A stretch of 64,000 nucleotides of DNA. Source: an uncultured Gammaproteobacteria bacterium. GTDB taxonomy: Bacteria; Pseudomonadota; Gammaproteobacteria; UBA6429; Thiohalophilaceae. The stretch is taken from positions 186,001-250,000 of the forward strand of contig CALBTB010000006.1 of the NCBI GenBank assembly GCA_937967995.1, written 5' to 3'. The notes beneath the pieces were generated by a model. It saw only the letters and a program-made list of their open reading frames with translations, had not been told where the DNA came from and did no database searches. Positions within the stretch are counted from its first letter, which is position 1. The number at the start of each line of letters is the position of its first letter. Made by a program: the position numbers and the translations under genes. Shown here in pieces: positions 28,229 through 37,054 of the stretch.

Positions 28229-29481
28229 TACTGGCCCTGATCCTTCGGCGTGTTGTTTCGGTCGTCTCGCGAAAAAAATGAACGCGTTTCCTTGCTGTAT
28301 TCGACGAATTTTGTTTTAAATTTCTTCAGTAACATTCTTGCCCAGACGAACTCGGTAGCCAGAATGGCCAGTCCGGCCGGTATCACGATAATAGCAGGGC
28401 CGGGGGTGAAGATCATTACTACGCCAACCAGGATGACGCTGACACCGACAACTAAAATTGTGATGCTTTTTATACCGGCGTAAGTCATTTTGTAAAGTTT
28501 GCCGATGTCCTGCGCAAGGGGAGATGACTCGATAAAATCCGGTAAATGTTTGTGTCGTAGTGAAAGGAAGACTGAAATGGTCAGAATTGACAAAATAACC
28601 GACAGTGAAATGAATGTCGGGATGGGATAATGATGACTGAGTATCATTTTAGTACCGATAAAAAATAATATTATTACCAGTCCGAGTTTCAGGTAACGCA
28701 GTTTCGTGATGGCATTTGCCAGTACAAAATACAAAGCACGCAATCCGAGTATGGCAAAGATGTTGGAACTGTAGACGATGACCGGATCGCGTGATATGGC
28801 CATAACGGCGGGTATGGAATCAAAAGCAAAAAGGACATCGGCTGTTTCGATTAGCAACAGGGCAATGAATAAAGTTGTGACATAAAGTTTGCCATCGATT
28901 CGATCAAAGAACTGTCCCTGCCGATAATTATCGGTTACAGGCAAATGACGGGAAAGGAAACGCACCAGTCCGTTTTCCGCCAGTGAAGAGGGCTTTTTCT
29001 GGTTGGCAAGCAGTTTAAATGCACTAAAAATCAGAATGGCGCCGAATATATAAATTACCCAGTCGAATTTGTTGATCAGCGCCAGACCGCCAAAGATCAT
29101 CAGGCCGCGAAACAGAATGGCTCCCAGTATTCCCCAGATCAGAACACGATGGTGAAACCTGACCGGGATTTGCATGGTCGTAAAAATCATGGCGATAACA
29201 AACAGGTTATCCATGCTCAATGTTTTTTCGACGATATAAGCGGTGAGGTATTCCATGACTGCCTGGCTTCCGGTTTTGTTCGGGTCGCTCAGGTAACCGT
29301 CAAACCAGCCGTATTCATAGTTAAAGTAAATGAAAACGGAAAAGGCCAGGCCCATGGCAATCCAGAATCCGGACAGGGCCAGTGCTTCGTAATAGCTGAT
29401 TAACTGCGCACGCCGATGCACGATGCCCAGATCAATGGCAATCAGCGCGATGATCACAACGATGAGGATAATAAGAAACAT
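28228..29481 (-). CDS. TerC-family membrane protein with a PGPGW-like C-terminal region
   Basis: A 417-residue polytopic inner-membrane protein. The TerC domain (about 1-310) shows YLTAYIVEKTLSMDNLFVIA and the acidic LIETADVLFAFDSIPAVMAI, the paired acidic segments of this metal-transport-related family (TerC/Alx, implicated in manganese handling). After it comes a region with TPGPAIIVIPAGLAILATEFVWARM, resembling the small PGPGW membrane family, so the protein seems to be a fusion. The start MFLIILIV at 29481 is preferred over a GTG 15 codons upstream. Its partner is the lipoprotein gene downstream. The substrate is unknown. Confidence 0.85.
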   Translation of the reverse strand: MFLIILIVVIIALIAIDLGIVHRRAQLISYYEALALSGFWIAMGLAFSVFIYFNYEYGWFDGYLSDPNKTGSQAVMEYLTAYIVEKTLSMDNLFVIAMIFTTMQIPVRFHHRVLIWGILGAILFRGLMIFGGLALINKFDWVIYIFGAILIFSAFKLLANQKKPSSLAENGLVRFLSRHLPVTDNYRQGQFFDRIDGKLYVTTLFIALLLIETADVLFAFDSIPAVMAISRDPVIVYSSNIFAILGLRALYFVLANAITKLRYLKLGLVIILFFIGTKMILSHHYPIPTFISLSVILSILTISVFLSLRHKHLPDFIESSPLAQDIGKLYKMTYAGIKSITILVVGVSVILVGVVMIFTPGPAIIVIPAGLAILATEFVWARMLLKKFKTKFVEYSKETRSFFSRDDRNNTPKDQGQ

Positions 29482-29486
29482 AGCGC

Positions 29487-29566
29487 ATTGTAATCGAGTT
29501 TGATTCGGCTGCGAACTGGCTGCCACAGATTGCGTCTGTCACTCAGTCTTTGGTTCAGGTTACAAT
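29487..29566. promoter_or_regulatory. Divergent promoter region of terC-like gene and radA
   Basis: On the plus strand TACAAT (29561-29566) sits six bases before the radA ATG. On the minus strand TACAAT (plus-strand ATTGTA, 29487-29492) sits five bases before the TerC-like ATG, with TTCGCA 17 bases further upstream. Both spacings would place transcription starts at or next to the start codons. Neither gene has a Shine-Dalgarno sequence. Confidence 0.4.
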
Positions 29567-29572
29567 GCCGCC

Positions 29573-30937
29573 ATGGCCAGGGCGAAAACAGTTTATATTT
29601 GTACGGCATGCGGTGCGCAGGCCAGTAAGTGGGCCGGTCAGTGTGCCGACTGTGGGGAATGGAACACGCTCACCGAGACCACGGCCATGGTACCGGCGCG
29701 TGGCATGCATAGTGCGGCGGTCAGCTATGCCGGTGAAAGTTCCACCGACATTCAGCTGTTAGCTGACGTTCAGCCGGATGACATTGCACGCGTGTCGGTC
29801 GGCATCAGTGAGTTTGACCGGGTGCTGGGGGGTGGCCTGGTGCCGGGTTCGGTTACCTTGCTGGGTGGCGATCCGGGCATCGGTAAATCAACCCTGTTGT
29901 TACAGGCGGTTGTACGTCTGGCTGAGCATTACTCCACTCTATATATAACTGGCGAGGAATCCTTACAGCAGGTCAGCATGCGTGCCCACCGGCTTGGAAT
30001 GGGTAACTCCCGTGTTGCCCTGTTTGCCGCCACGCAACTGGAAACCATTTTACAACAGGCGCAGAAGACTCGACCGTCCGTTATGGTCATTGATTCGATT
30101 CAGACCATGTTTACGGACCAGTTGCAGTCCGCCCCGGGTTCTGTCGCGCAGGTACGCGAGTGTGCCGCCCGGCTGGTGCGGTTTGCCAAGCAGACAAACA
30201 CCGCCCTGTTTCTGGTTGGCCATGTCACAAAGGAAGGCACGCTGGCCGGTCCCCGTGTTCTGGAACATATGGTCGATACGGTCTTGTATTTTGAAGGCGA
30301 TGCCTCGCAGCGATATCGGTTGATCCGCGCCGTTAAAAACCGTTTTGGTGCAATCAATGAACTGGGTGTTTTCGCCATGACGGACAAGGGGTTGCGCGAA
30401 GTCACCAATCCGTCCGCGATTTTTTTGTCGCGCCATGAACAGTCCGTACCGGGCAGTGTCATCATGGTGACACTGGAAGGCAGCCGACCCTTGCTGGTGG
30501 AAGTGCAGGCACTGGTGGATGAATCGCAACTGGGTAACCCGCGACGGGTCAGTGTCGGTTTCGAACATAATCGTCTTGCCATGTTGCTGGCGGTGCTGCA
30601 CCGACACGGTGGCATTGTTACCGGCGATCAGGATGTATTTACCAACGTGGTCGGTGGTGTACGCGTTACGGAAACCGGTGCCGACCTGGCGGTATTGATG
30701 GCCGTGATGTCCAGTATGCGGGACCGGGTCCTGCCGCGTGATATGATCATCTTTGGCGAAGTCGGGCTGGCCGGTGAGATTCGTCCGGTTTCAAATGGTC
30801 AGGAACGGATTGCGGAAGCCAGCAAGCATGGCTACAAACGCGCGTTGATTCCGGCTGCCAATGCTCCGCGCAAGGCGCCTGCCGGCATGGAAATTATTCC
30901 CGTGCAACGGGTTGCAGAAGCGCTTACTGTTGACTAA
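29573..30937 (+). CDS. radA: DNA repair protein RadA
   Basis: A RecA-like branch-migration helicase active in recombination. The 454-residue protein begins with a C4 zinc finger (C10, C13, C24, C27), then Walker A LGGDPGIGKSTLLLQ (about 97-111), the RadA-specific KNRFGAINELGVF segment, and the C-terminal Lon-protease-like domain (TETGADLAVLMAVMSS onwards). The start gives MARAKTVYICTACG, matching the family. No ribosome site is seen upstream. Its 3' end overlaps the convergent PilZ gene by 14 bases. Confidence 0.96.
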   Translation: MARAKTVYICTACGAQASKWAGQCADCGEWNTLTETTAMVPARGMHSAAVSYAGESSTDIQLLADVQPDDIARVSVGISEFDRVLGGGLVPGSVTLLGGDPGIGKSTLLLQAVVRLAEHYSTLYITGEESLQQVSMRAHRLGMGNSRVALFAATQLETILQQAQKTRPSVMVIDSIQTMFTDQLQSAPGSVAQVRECAARLVRFAKQTNTALFLVGHVTKEGTLAGPRVLEHMVDTVLYFEGDASQRYRLIRAVKNRFGAINELGVFAMTDKGLREVTNPSAIFLSRHEQSVPGSVIMVTLEGSRPLLVEVQALVDESQLGNPRRVSVGFEHNRLAMLLAVLHRHGGIVTGDQDVFTNVVGGVRVTETGADLAVLMAVMSSMRDRVLPRDMIIFGEVGLAGEIRPVSNGQERIAEASKHGYKRALIPAANAPRKAPAGMEIIPVQRVAEALTVD

Positions 30938-31304
30938 GTTTCAGCATCTCGTTGATTTCGCGTTCCAGCAGTGCCGAATCTCCGAGATTCAACTCAAAGA
31001 CACGCCGCAGGTGTGACATGCTTTCCAGGTCGATGTGATGACATTCAAATCCTATAAAGTCATCATGGATGTGTGCGACTTTTACCTGCATCTCAATCGT
31101 GGCGTCTTCATTACCAAGTAACAGATCCAGTGTAAACTGATCACCGCGTTTTGCGTTCAGGGTTGCCGGGCGTTTTATCAGCGCGCCCTTCAGGCTCAGA
31201 TCAATGACGGAGCCGGACCAGTGTTGATCGGTGACCGTGTTAATCAGACGATAGTCAGCGTCGAACGGAATGCGGGTGAAATGTCGGCGTTGATTATCAG
31301 TCAT
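30924..31304 (-). CDS. PilZ-domain protein
   Basis: A 126-residue cytoplasmic protein formed almost wholly of a PilZ domain, which binds cyclic di-GMP. Both binding motifs are intact: RHFTR (RxxxR) at 7-11 and DLSLKG (DxSxxG) at 35-40. The C-terminal part has MSHLRRVFELNLGDSALLEREI, a likely helix. It is followed upstream by an FHA-domain gene on the same strand after 19 bases, suggesting an output module combining cyclic di-GMP and phosphothreonine sensing. The partner effector is not known. Confidence 0.9.
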   Translation of the reverse strand: MTDNQRRHFTRIPFDADYRLINTVTDQHWSGSVIDLSLKGALIKRPATLNAKRGDQFTLDLLLGNEDATIEMQVKVAHIHDDFIGFECHHIDLESMSHLRRVFELNLGDSALLEREINEMLKLSQQ

Positions 31305-31323
31305 CAGGCGGTTGCTTTATGGG

Positions 31324-32013
31324 TTATTCCATGTAGAACTGCATTTTGATATTACCGATGGTAATCGTGTCTCCATCCTGGAGTTTGATGCTGCGATCTC
31401 CAATCGATTCTTCGCCGACACTGGGTGGATACTTTCCTTCCAGATGAGAAATAAAATATCCGTCGTTGCGCTTGGTGATGACTGCCGTGGCAACACCGGG
31501 TTTACCCAGGTTGGTCATGGAGCGGTTAAGCGACAGGGTTTTGCCCAGGTTCTGACCATTGAGTATCTGTAACCAGCCCTGTTTGATCGTTTGTGAAACA
31601 AATGTTTCGGGCTCATCGGGTTCGGGTTCTGCAGTTTTGGCCGCTTCGGTCTTTGCGGCTACTTCGTTAATGACCGGATGAATATCGATACTGGTTGAGG
31701 ATTCATTTGCATCCAGTTGTGTGACTTCTTCGTAGGCATACTGCAGCGTGTGTTTACCGACCCGAATAAAATCACCATCCTTGAGTTTGTGCTCCGTGAT
31801 GCGTTTCTGATTGACGAATGTCCCGTCTTCGGTTTCCTGATCAAACAACAGGGAATCCGAACCGTGCGTTTCGATTCGCGCATGATGGGGTTGTACGGCA
31901 AGACTATCGATATGGATCTGGCATTTTTCGTCACTGCCAATTTCCATCACGCCTTGTTGTACAGGGTAAACCCTGAGTATTTTGTTCTTGAATGACAGCG
32001 TCAATTTCGACAC
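31324..32013 (-). CDS. Protein with two FHA domains
   Basis: A 229-residue cytoplasmic protein. The N-terminal FHA domain (about 20-95) has IGSDEKCQIHI, VQPHHARIE and DGTFVNQKRI; the usual GR of the first motif is GS. A Glu/Ala/Thr linker (about 105-145) follows, then a second, more diverged FHA-like domain (about 148-229) with FISHLEG and LQDGDTITIGNIKMQFYME. FHA domains bind phosphothreonine, so a Ser/Thr kinase target is likely elsewhere. It lies upstream of and on the same strand as the PilZ gene. The closing domain lacks the key Ser and His spacing, so binding there is uncertain. Confidence 0.85.
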   Translation of the reverse strand: MSKLTLSFKNKILRVYPVQQGVMEIGSDEKCQIHIDSLAVQPHHARIETHGSDSLLFDQETEDGTFVNQKRITEHKLKDGDFIRVGKHTLQYAYEEVTQLDANESSTSIDIHPVINEVAAKTEAAKTAEPEPDEPETFVSQTIKQGWLQILNGQNLGKTLSLNRSMTNLGKPGVATAVITKRNDGYFISHLEGKYPPSVGEESIGDRSIKLQDGDTITIGNIKMQFYME

Positions 32014-32107
32014 TGTGAATCTCCAAAAAGTAAAAAATTCTATATTTATCTGAGGATTATAGACCTTAATTCATCAACTTGTACAACTTGCCAGCAATAC
32101 AGGCGTG

Positions 32108-33388
32108 TTATTCCGCTTCAGTATCCTGTTTCCAATTGGCCTCAACCCGTACGGTTTTGACCGTATTGTTGGTGGTTTGCACGATTTCCATCGGATAATC
32201 GGCAATCAGCAGGCTGGTACCGGGATCGGGAATATGTTCCAGGTACTCGATAATCAGGCCATTTATGGTCTTGGGTCCGTCGGTGGGCAAATTCCAGCCA
32301 AGTAATTTGTTTATATCCCGAACACTGGTACTACCATCAACCAGGTAGCTGCCATCGTCCTGCTGGTGAATATCCTTGCTGGTGGCGGACGGGTCTGTGG
32401 TAAATTCGCCGACGATTTCCTCAAGCAGGTCCTCCAGGGTAATCAGACCGAGAATATCACCATATTCATCGACGATCAGGCCGATGCGTCGCTTTTCACG
32501 CTGAAAATTTAGTAGCTGAGTATTCAGTGGTGTGGCCTGTGGAACGTAATAAGGCTCACGCAATATGGTTCGTAGTGTTTCCTTGTTAGCGGTCTCCGGT
32601 TTATCAAACAGCTTGATGGCCTTGCGCAAATGCAAAAAGCCGATCACGTGATTGATATCACCTTCATAAACCAGCAGCTTGGTATGCTGGCTGTCACGAA
32701 TCGTGACCACGATCGTGTCCCAGTCATCATTCAGATCGATGCCGACGATCTCGTTGCGCGGAATCATGATGTCTTCCACGGTGACTTTTTCCAGGTCCAG
32801 AATATTCAGCAACATTTCCTGGTGGCGCTGTGGAATCACGGTCCCCGCTTCATTGACCACGATGCGCAATTCTTCCGTGGAGAGATCATACTGCGACACT
32901 TTGGCCGGGCTCAGGCCGACTAACCGGAACAGGCCACTGGAAGCCAGGTTGGTCAGCCACACGAGCGGATAAAGTATTTTCAGTAACGGCTCGAGGAGAA
33001 AGGAACATGGCAGGGCAAATTTTTCCGGGTGCAGGGCGGCCAGGGTTTTGGGTGTGACCTCGGCAAAAATCAGAATAACAATGGTCAGGACCACCGAAGC
33101 GATCATGACACCGGTTTCACCGTAAAAATGAAACCCGATCAGACTGGCAATTGAGGCGGCCAGAATATTAACGAAGTTATTGCCCAGCAGGATCACACCA
33201 ATCAGGCGTTCCGGTCGGGCCAGGAGTCGCATCGCCCGTTGGGCGGCCCGGTTTTCCTTTTCAGCCAGATGCCGTAACCGGTATCGGTTGAGGCTCATCA
33301 GGCCGGTTTCCGAACCGGAGAAAAAACCGGAAGCAATAATCAGAAAAACCAGTGTCCCGATCAGGACACTAAACGGAAAATCGTCCAC
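32108..33388 (-). CDS. CorB/HlyC-type transporter (CNNM, CBS pair, CorC_HlyC)
   Basis: A 426-residue inner-membrane protein of the CNNM/CorB family, linked to magnesium or cobalt efflux. The N-terminal DUF21 domain has about four membrane segments (about 5-190, including SGFFSGSETGLMSLNRYRL). It is followed by a CBS pair (about 205-330, with VEDIMIPRNEIVGIDL and IGLIVDEYGDILGLITLEDLLEEIVGE) and a CorC_HlyC domain (about 340-420). Together with the CcsA-like gene upstream it forms the pair seen beside ffh in many Gammaproteobacteria. Confidence 0.92.
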   Translation of the reverse strand: MDDFPFSVLIGTLVFLIIASGFFSGSETGLMSLNRYRLRHLAEKENRAAQRAMRLLARPERLIGVILLGNNFVNILAASIASLIGFHFYGETGVMIASVVLTIVILIFAEVTPKTLAALHPEKFALPCSFLLEPLLKILYPLVWLTNLASSGLFRLVGLSPAKVSQYDLSTEELRIVVNEAGTVIPQRHQEMLLNILDLEKVTVEDIMIPRNEIVGIDLNDDWDTIVVTIRDSQHTKLLVYEGDINHVIGFLHLRKAIKLFDKPETANKETLRTILREPYYVPQATPLNTQLLNFQREKRRIGLIVDEYGDILGLITLEDLLEEIVGEFTTDPSATSKDIHQQDDGSYLVDGSTSVRDINKLLGWNLPTDGPKTINGLIIEYLEHIPDPGTSLLIADYPMEIVQTTNNTVKTVRVEANWKQDTEAE

Positions 33389-33443
33389 GAGTGGTAACTC
33401 CTTCGATGAGTAGCATGTTCATATCGAGTGATGAATGGAATCG

Positions 33444-34238
33444 TTAGCGTTGCAGGAGAAGTTCGAGCACAAATTTACTGCCAAAGTAGGCCAGCAACAA
33501 CAGGGCAAAGCCGGTTAAAGTCCAGCGAATCGCAGTGCGTCCGCGCCAGCCGAACTGCCAGCGACCGTACAGCAGGACGGCAAACAATATCCAGGCACCC
33601 ACCGAGAGCACGGTCTTGTGTTGCGATATGAGCTCATCAATATAAAACAGGCCGGTCGCGAGTGAGATGCACAAAACGATAAAGCCGGTCCCAATCATTC
33701 TGAACAGCAGCCGTTCCATGGTCTCCAGTGGCGGCAGGGCCCGCACAAAGCCGACCGCATGTTTATTATGCAGCTGGTTATTCTGTATATATAGAAGTAT
33801 GGCCTGAAGTGCGGCAATACTGAGCAGGCTGTAGGCAATGATGGAGGTAATGATGTGAATTTCCAGGCCGGTCGACAGCGTCGTGGACAGGTGATGCACC
33901 TGATCGCTACTGGCACGCAGGACCAGTGCGAGCGCCGCAATCGGTAATACGCCAATGGCGAGGTTTTCGACCGGCTCGCGCCAGGCAACCAGCAGGATCA
34001 ACGTGGCAATCACCCAGGCGATAAGCGAGAAGACAGTGAAAAAACTCAATTCCAGGCCATTGGTGGTGAAAAGGTGCCGATAAAGTAAGTAGGCATGCAG
34101 CACAATGGCGACAGTACCAAGGATCAGTATCGGTGTTTTTGCCACTGCCTGGTTTTGACTAACCAGGCGGTATAGCAATAAGCCTGTCAGGGACAGATAA
34201 GTGAAAATAATCAGGCTGGCTATTAGCGTTTCAAGCAT
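33444..34238 (-). CDS. CcsA/YpjD-like cytochrome c assembly membrane protein
   Basis: A 264-residue polytopic inner-membrane protein with about eight hydrophobic segments. Features of the CcsA/CcmC heme-handling family are visible: HHLSTTLSTGLEIHIITSII, YSLLSIAALQAILLYIQN and SVGAWILFAVLLYGRW. Its place beside a CorB gene and divergent from the ffh region matches ypjD, whose role is not settled. It reads away from the MBL-fold gene across a 269-base gap. Confidence 0.88.
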   Translation of the reverse strand: MLETLIASLIIFTYLSLTGLLLYRLVSQNQAVAKTPILILGTVAIVLHAYLLYRHLFTTNGLELSFFTVFSLIAWVIATLILLVAWREPVENLAIGVLPIAALALVLRASSDQVHHLSTTLSTGLEIHIITSIIAYSLLSIAALQAILLYIQNNQLHNKHAVGFVRALPPLETMERLLFRMIGTGFIVLCISLATGLFYIDELISQHKTVLSVGAWILFAVLLYGRWQFGWRGRTAIRWTLTGFALLLLAYFGSKFVLELLLQR

Positions 34239-34507
34239 AAGGACCTATTGTGACTGAACTCACAGCGATTAAAAAGCGGAAAAATCATCCACTTACATCT
34301 CATTTTCACATAAAAAAACTCAACCCGCGCAGGCTGCGGGCCGATGTTACAGGGCACCCGGACAGGAAACCAGAGCAAGACCGGGGATAAGCGGGCAGTG
34401 GGTCAGAGCGCATCTGGCTTGTGACCCCGGTAGCATTCTGTTTTACTTTCGCTATGGCACAATTCAGCGTTTTTGGGCTGACACAGAGCTTGGGAATCTA
34501 ATTTAGT
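34239..34507. other. Structured divergent intergenic region
   Basis: No gene is seen. The stretch has a hairpin with CCCGC (34324-34328) and GCGGG (34336-34340), and overlapping inverted repeats: ACCGGGG (34380-34386) with CCCCGGT (34425-34431), and GGGTCA (34400-34405) with TGACCC (34422-34427). It must hold promoters for the genes on both sides. No known structured RNA was recognised. Confidence 0.35.
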
Positions 34508-35272
34508 ATGGAAGTACGGATACTGGGTTGTAGCGGTGGGGTCGGCGCCGACCTGCGAACCACGACCTTGATGATCGACAAGGATATTCTGATAGATGCA
34601 GGGACCGGCGTCGGTGATCTGAGCCTGTCTGAAATGGCCCGCATTCGGCACATCTTTCTGACCCATTCCCATCTCGATCACATTGCCTGTATTCCGCTGC
34701 TGGTAGACACCCTGTTTGACCGCCTGGATGAGCCGGTGACGATTCACGCCCAGGCGGCAACCCTCGATGCCCTCAAAAAACATATCTTCAACAATGTCAT
34801 CTGGCCGGATTTCGCCAGGCTGCCGAGCCTGGAAAAGGCGGTCATGCGTTATAAAGAAATGAAGCCGGGTGAAATCTGGGAAAACGGTGACCGCCGCATC
34901 GAAATGATTGGTGTGAACCATATCGTGCCCGGCGTTGGGTATCGCGTGGAAAACTCCACCAGCGTGTTTGCCTTCAGTGGCGACACCACCACCAACGACA
35001 GTTTCTGGGAAGCGCTGAATCGCTATGACAAACTCGACCTGCTGATCGTGGAAACGGCCTTTACCAATGCGGAAGTCAACCTGTGCCGCCAGGCCGGACA
35101 TTATTGCGCCGACCTGCTGGCCGAGGACCTGTCCAAGCTTCGGCACAAACCCCGTATTTACATCAGCCATAACAAGCCCGGCTTTGAAGCCCAGATCCTG
35201 TCCGAATGCAGTGCCGCCATCTCCGGGCATGAAATCCACTCCCTGAGCGGTGGTACCCGTTTCAAGTTATAA
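34508..35272 (+). CDS. Metallo-beta-lactamase-fold hydrolase (cyclic-nucleotide phosphodiesterase-like)
   Basis: A 254-residue cytoplasmic MBL-fold protein. The metal-binding signature THSHLDH is at 52-58, followed by GVNHIVPGVGY, FSGDTTTND and YISHNKPG, which supply the further metal ligands. The layout and the opening MEVRILGCSGGVGADLRTTT resemble RNase Z-like or class II cyclic-nucleotide phosphodiesterases. It lies alone between the ypjD-like gene and ffh. A cAMP phosphodiesterase role is inferred only from the fold. Confidence 0.8.
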   Translation: MEVRILGCSGGVGADLRTTTLMIDKDILIDAGTGVGDLSLSEMARIRHIFLTHSHLDHIACIPLLVDTLFDRLDEPVTIHAQAATLDALKKHIFNNVIWPDFARLPSLEKAVMRYKEMKPGEIWENGDRRIEMIGVNHIVPGVGYRVENSTSVFAFSGDTTTNDSFWEALNRYDKLDLLIVETAFTNAEVNLCRQAGHYCADLLAEDLSKLRHKPRIYISHNKPGFEAQILSECSAAISGHEIHSLSGGTRFKL

Positions 35273-35308
35273 TCCCGCCTCTGTTATTTAGCTGTCCGGA
35301 CGAAATAC

Positions 35309-36661
35309 ATGTTTGATGGATTGACCGAACGCCTGGGCCAGACTGTACGCAACCTGCGTGGGGTTGGCAGGCTCACCGAAGACAATATCAAGGACACCCT
35401 GCGTGAGGTGCGCATGGCCCTGCTCGAGGCGGATGTGGCCCTGCCCGTGGTGAAACAGTTTATCGAGCAGGTACGCGAAAAGGCGGTAGGCGAAACCGTC
35501 ACTAAGAGCCTGACGCCTGGGCAGGCGCTGGTCAAAGTCGTCAACGACGAACTGGTGACCTTGATGGGCGAGGCCAATGACAGCCTCGACCTGGCGGCCA
35601 CGCCGCCGGTGGTCATCCTGATGGCCGGTTTGCAGGGCGCGGGTAAAACCACCAGCGTGGGCAAGCTTGCGCGCTACTTACAGGAAAAGCAGAAAAAGTC
35701 GGCCATGGTGGTCAGTTGTGATATTTACCGCCCGGCCGCCATCGAGCAGCTCAAAACCGTGGCCGATCAGGTGGGCACGGCCTGGTTTCCCAGCGAGGTA
35801 AACCAGGACCCGGTCAGGATTGCCCAGGCGGCGCTAAAAGAGGCGCGCATCCAGCATAAGGATGTCCTGATCGTCGATACGGCCGGTCGACTGCATATCG
35901 ACGATGAGATGATGGCCGAAATCAAACGCCTGCACGACGCGATTGAGCCGGTCGAGACCCTGTTCGTGGTCGACAGCATGACCGGTCAGGATGCGGCCAA
36001 TACGGCACGAGCATTCAACGACGTCCTGCCGCTGACCGGCGTGATCCTCACCAAGGCGGATGGTGACGCCCGTGGCGGTGCAGCCCTGTCGGTACGTGCG
36101 ATTACCGGCAAACCCATCAAATTTCTCGGTGTCGGCGAAAAAAGCGATGCCCTGGAGCCGTTTCACCCGGATCGAATTGCCTCGCGGATTCTCGGCATGG
36201 GCGACGTGGTCAGCCTGGTGGAGGAAGTCCAGCAGAAGATCGATGTGGACAAGGCCGAGAAGCTGGCCCGTAAGTTCAAAAAGGGCAAGGGCTTTGATCT
36301 GGAGGATTTTCGCGACCAGTTTGCCCAGGTCAAGAAAATGGGCGGTATGGCCAGCCTGCTGGATAAACTGCCGGGGATGGGTGGCATGCCGGCCCAGGCC
36401 ATGAACCAGGTGGATGACAAGCATATCCTGCGGCTGGAGGCGATTATCAATTCCATGACCCCCAAGGAGCGGCGCTTTCCGGATGTCATCAATGGGTCCA
36501 GGAAACGGCGTATTGCGGCCGGGTCCGGTACCCAGATTCAGGACGTGAATCGCCTGCTCAAGCAATTCAAACAGATGCAGAAAATGATGAAGAAAATGAA
36601 AAAGGGCGGTATGCAGAAAATGATGCGCCAGTTCAAGGGCGGCCTGCCGCCGGGGATGTGA
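35309..36661 (+). CDS. ffh: Signal recognition particle protein Ffh
   Basis: The SRP54 GTPase that binds 4.5S RNA and signal sequences of nascent membrane proteins. The 450-residue protein has the N domain (about 1-90), the G domain with GLQGAGKTTSVGKLA (about 107-121), DTAGRL and TKADGDARGGAAL, and the methionine-rich M domain (about 325-450), ending in MMKKMKKGGMQKMMRQFKGG. No 4.5S RNA gene was found in the window. rpsP follows 116 bases later behind its own candidate promoter. Confidence 0.97.
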   Translation: MFDGLTERLGQTVRNLRGVGRLTEDNIKDTLREVRMALLEADVALPVVKQFIEQVREKAVGETVTKSLTPGQALVKVVNDELVTLMGEANDSLDLAATPPVVILMAGLQGAGKTTSVGKLARYLQEKQKKSAMVVSCDIYRPAAIEQLKTVADQVGTAWFPSEVNQDPVRIAQAALKEARIQHKDVLIVDTAGRLHIDDEMMAEIKRLHDAIEPVETLFVVDSMTGQDAANTARAFNDVLPLTGVILTKADGDARGGAALSVRAITGKPIKFLGVGEKSDALEPFHPDRIASRILGMGDVVSLVEEVQQKIDVDKAEKLARKFKKGKGFDLEDFRDQFAQVKKMGGMASLLDKLPGMGGMPAQAMNQVDDKHILRLEAIINSMTPKERRFPDVINGSRKRRIAAGSGTQIQDVNRLLKQFKQMQKMMKKMKKGGMQKMMRQFKGGLPPGM

Positions 36662-36690
36662 CACCGGGCTGATTAAATCAGCGAAATCCC

Positions 36691-36718
36691 TTCACTTTTT
36701 CGTGATTTTCAGTAAAAT
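36691..36718 (+). promoter_or_regulatory. Candidate promoter of the rpsP operon
   Basis: TTCACT (36691-36696) and TAAAAT (36713-36718) are 16 bases apart, about 60 bases ahead of rpsP. A perfect small palindrome, GCTGATT-A-AATCAGC at 36668-36682, lies just upstream after the ffh stop. Confidence 0.4.
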
Positions 36719-36777
36719 GCGCGGTCTTGCGACGCCGGGCTGCCGGCTTCGAAACTGAAACAGACTTTGGGAAGACT

Positions 36778-37020
36778 ATGGTAACCATTCGTTTATCACG
36801 TGGCGGCGCCAAAAAACGCCCCTTTTATCACGTTGTGGTGACTGACAGCCGCAATCGCCGTGACGGCCGTTACATCGAGCGCGTCGGATTTTTCAATCCT
36901 ATCGCGACCGGACAGGAAGAGCGCCTCAGACTGGATCGCGACCGCATCGAATACTGGCTGGGTCAGGGTGCCAAGGCATCCGAACGCGTCAGCAAACTGC
37001 TCAAGGCAGAGGCTGCCTGA
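36778..37020 (+). CDS. rpsP: 30S ribosomal protein S16
   Basis: An 80-residue assembly protein of the small subunit. The start [20 protein letters not shown] is fixed by family match and by GGGAAG just upstream. [18 protein letters not shown] is the second signature. First gene of the conserved rpsP-rimM-trmD-rplS operon. Confidence 0.98.
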   Translation: MVTIRLSRGGAKKRPFYHVVVTDSRNRRDGRYIERVGFFNPIATGQEERLRLDRDRIEYWLGQGAKASERVSKLLKAEAA

Positions 37021-37054
37021 ACCACCTCGAGCCAGCAGGCTCGTCACGCTCGCC

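Noticed and set aside
30050..30607. A 185-codon open frame antisense to radA
   Set aside because: It lies fully inside a certain gene and has no recognisable product.
34239..34507. Possible 4.5S, 6S or RNase P RNA in the gap near ffh
   Set aside because: Hairpins exist, but none of the conserved sequence blocks of these RNAs was found.
35834..36664. A 276-codon open frame antisense to ffh
   Set aside because: It is His/Leu/Gln-rich with no domain, and arises from the codon bias of ffh on the other strand.
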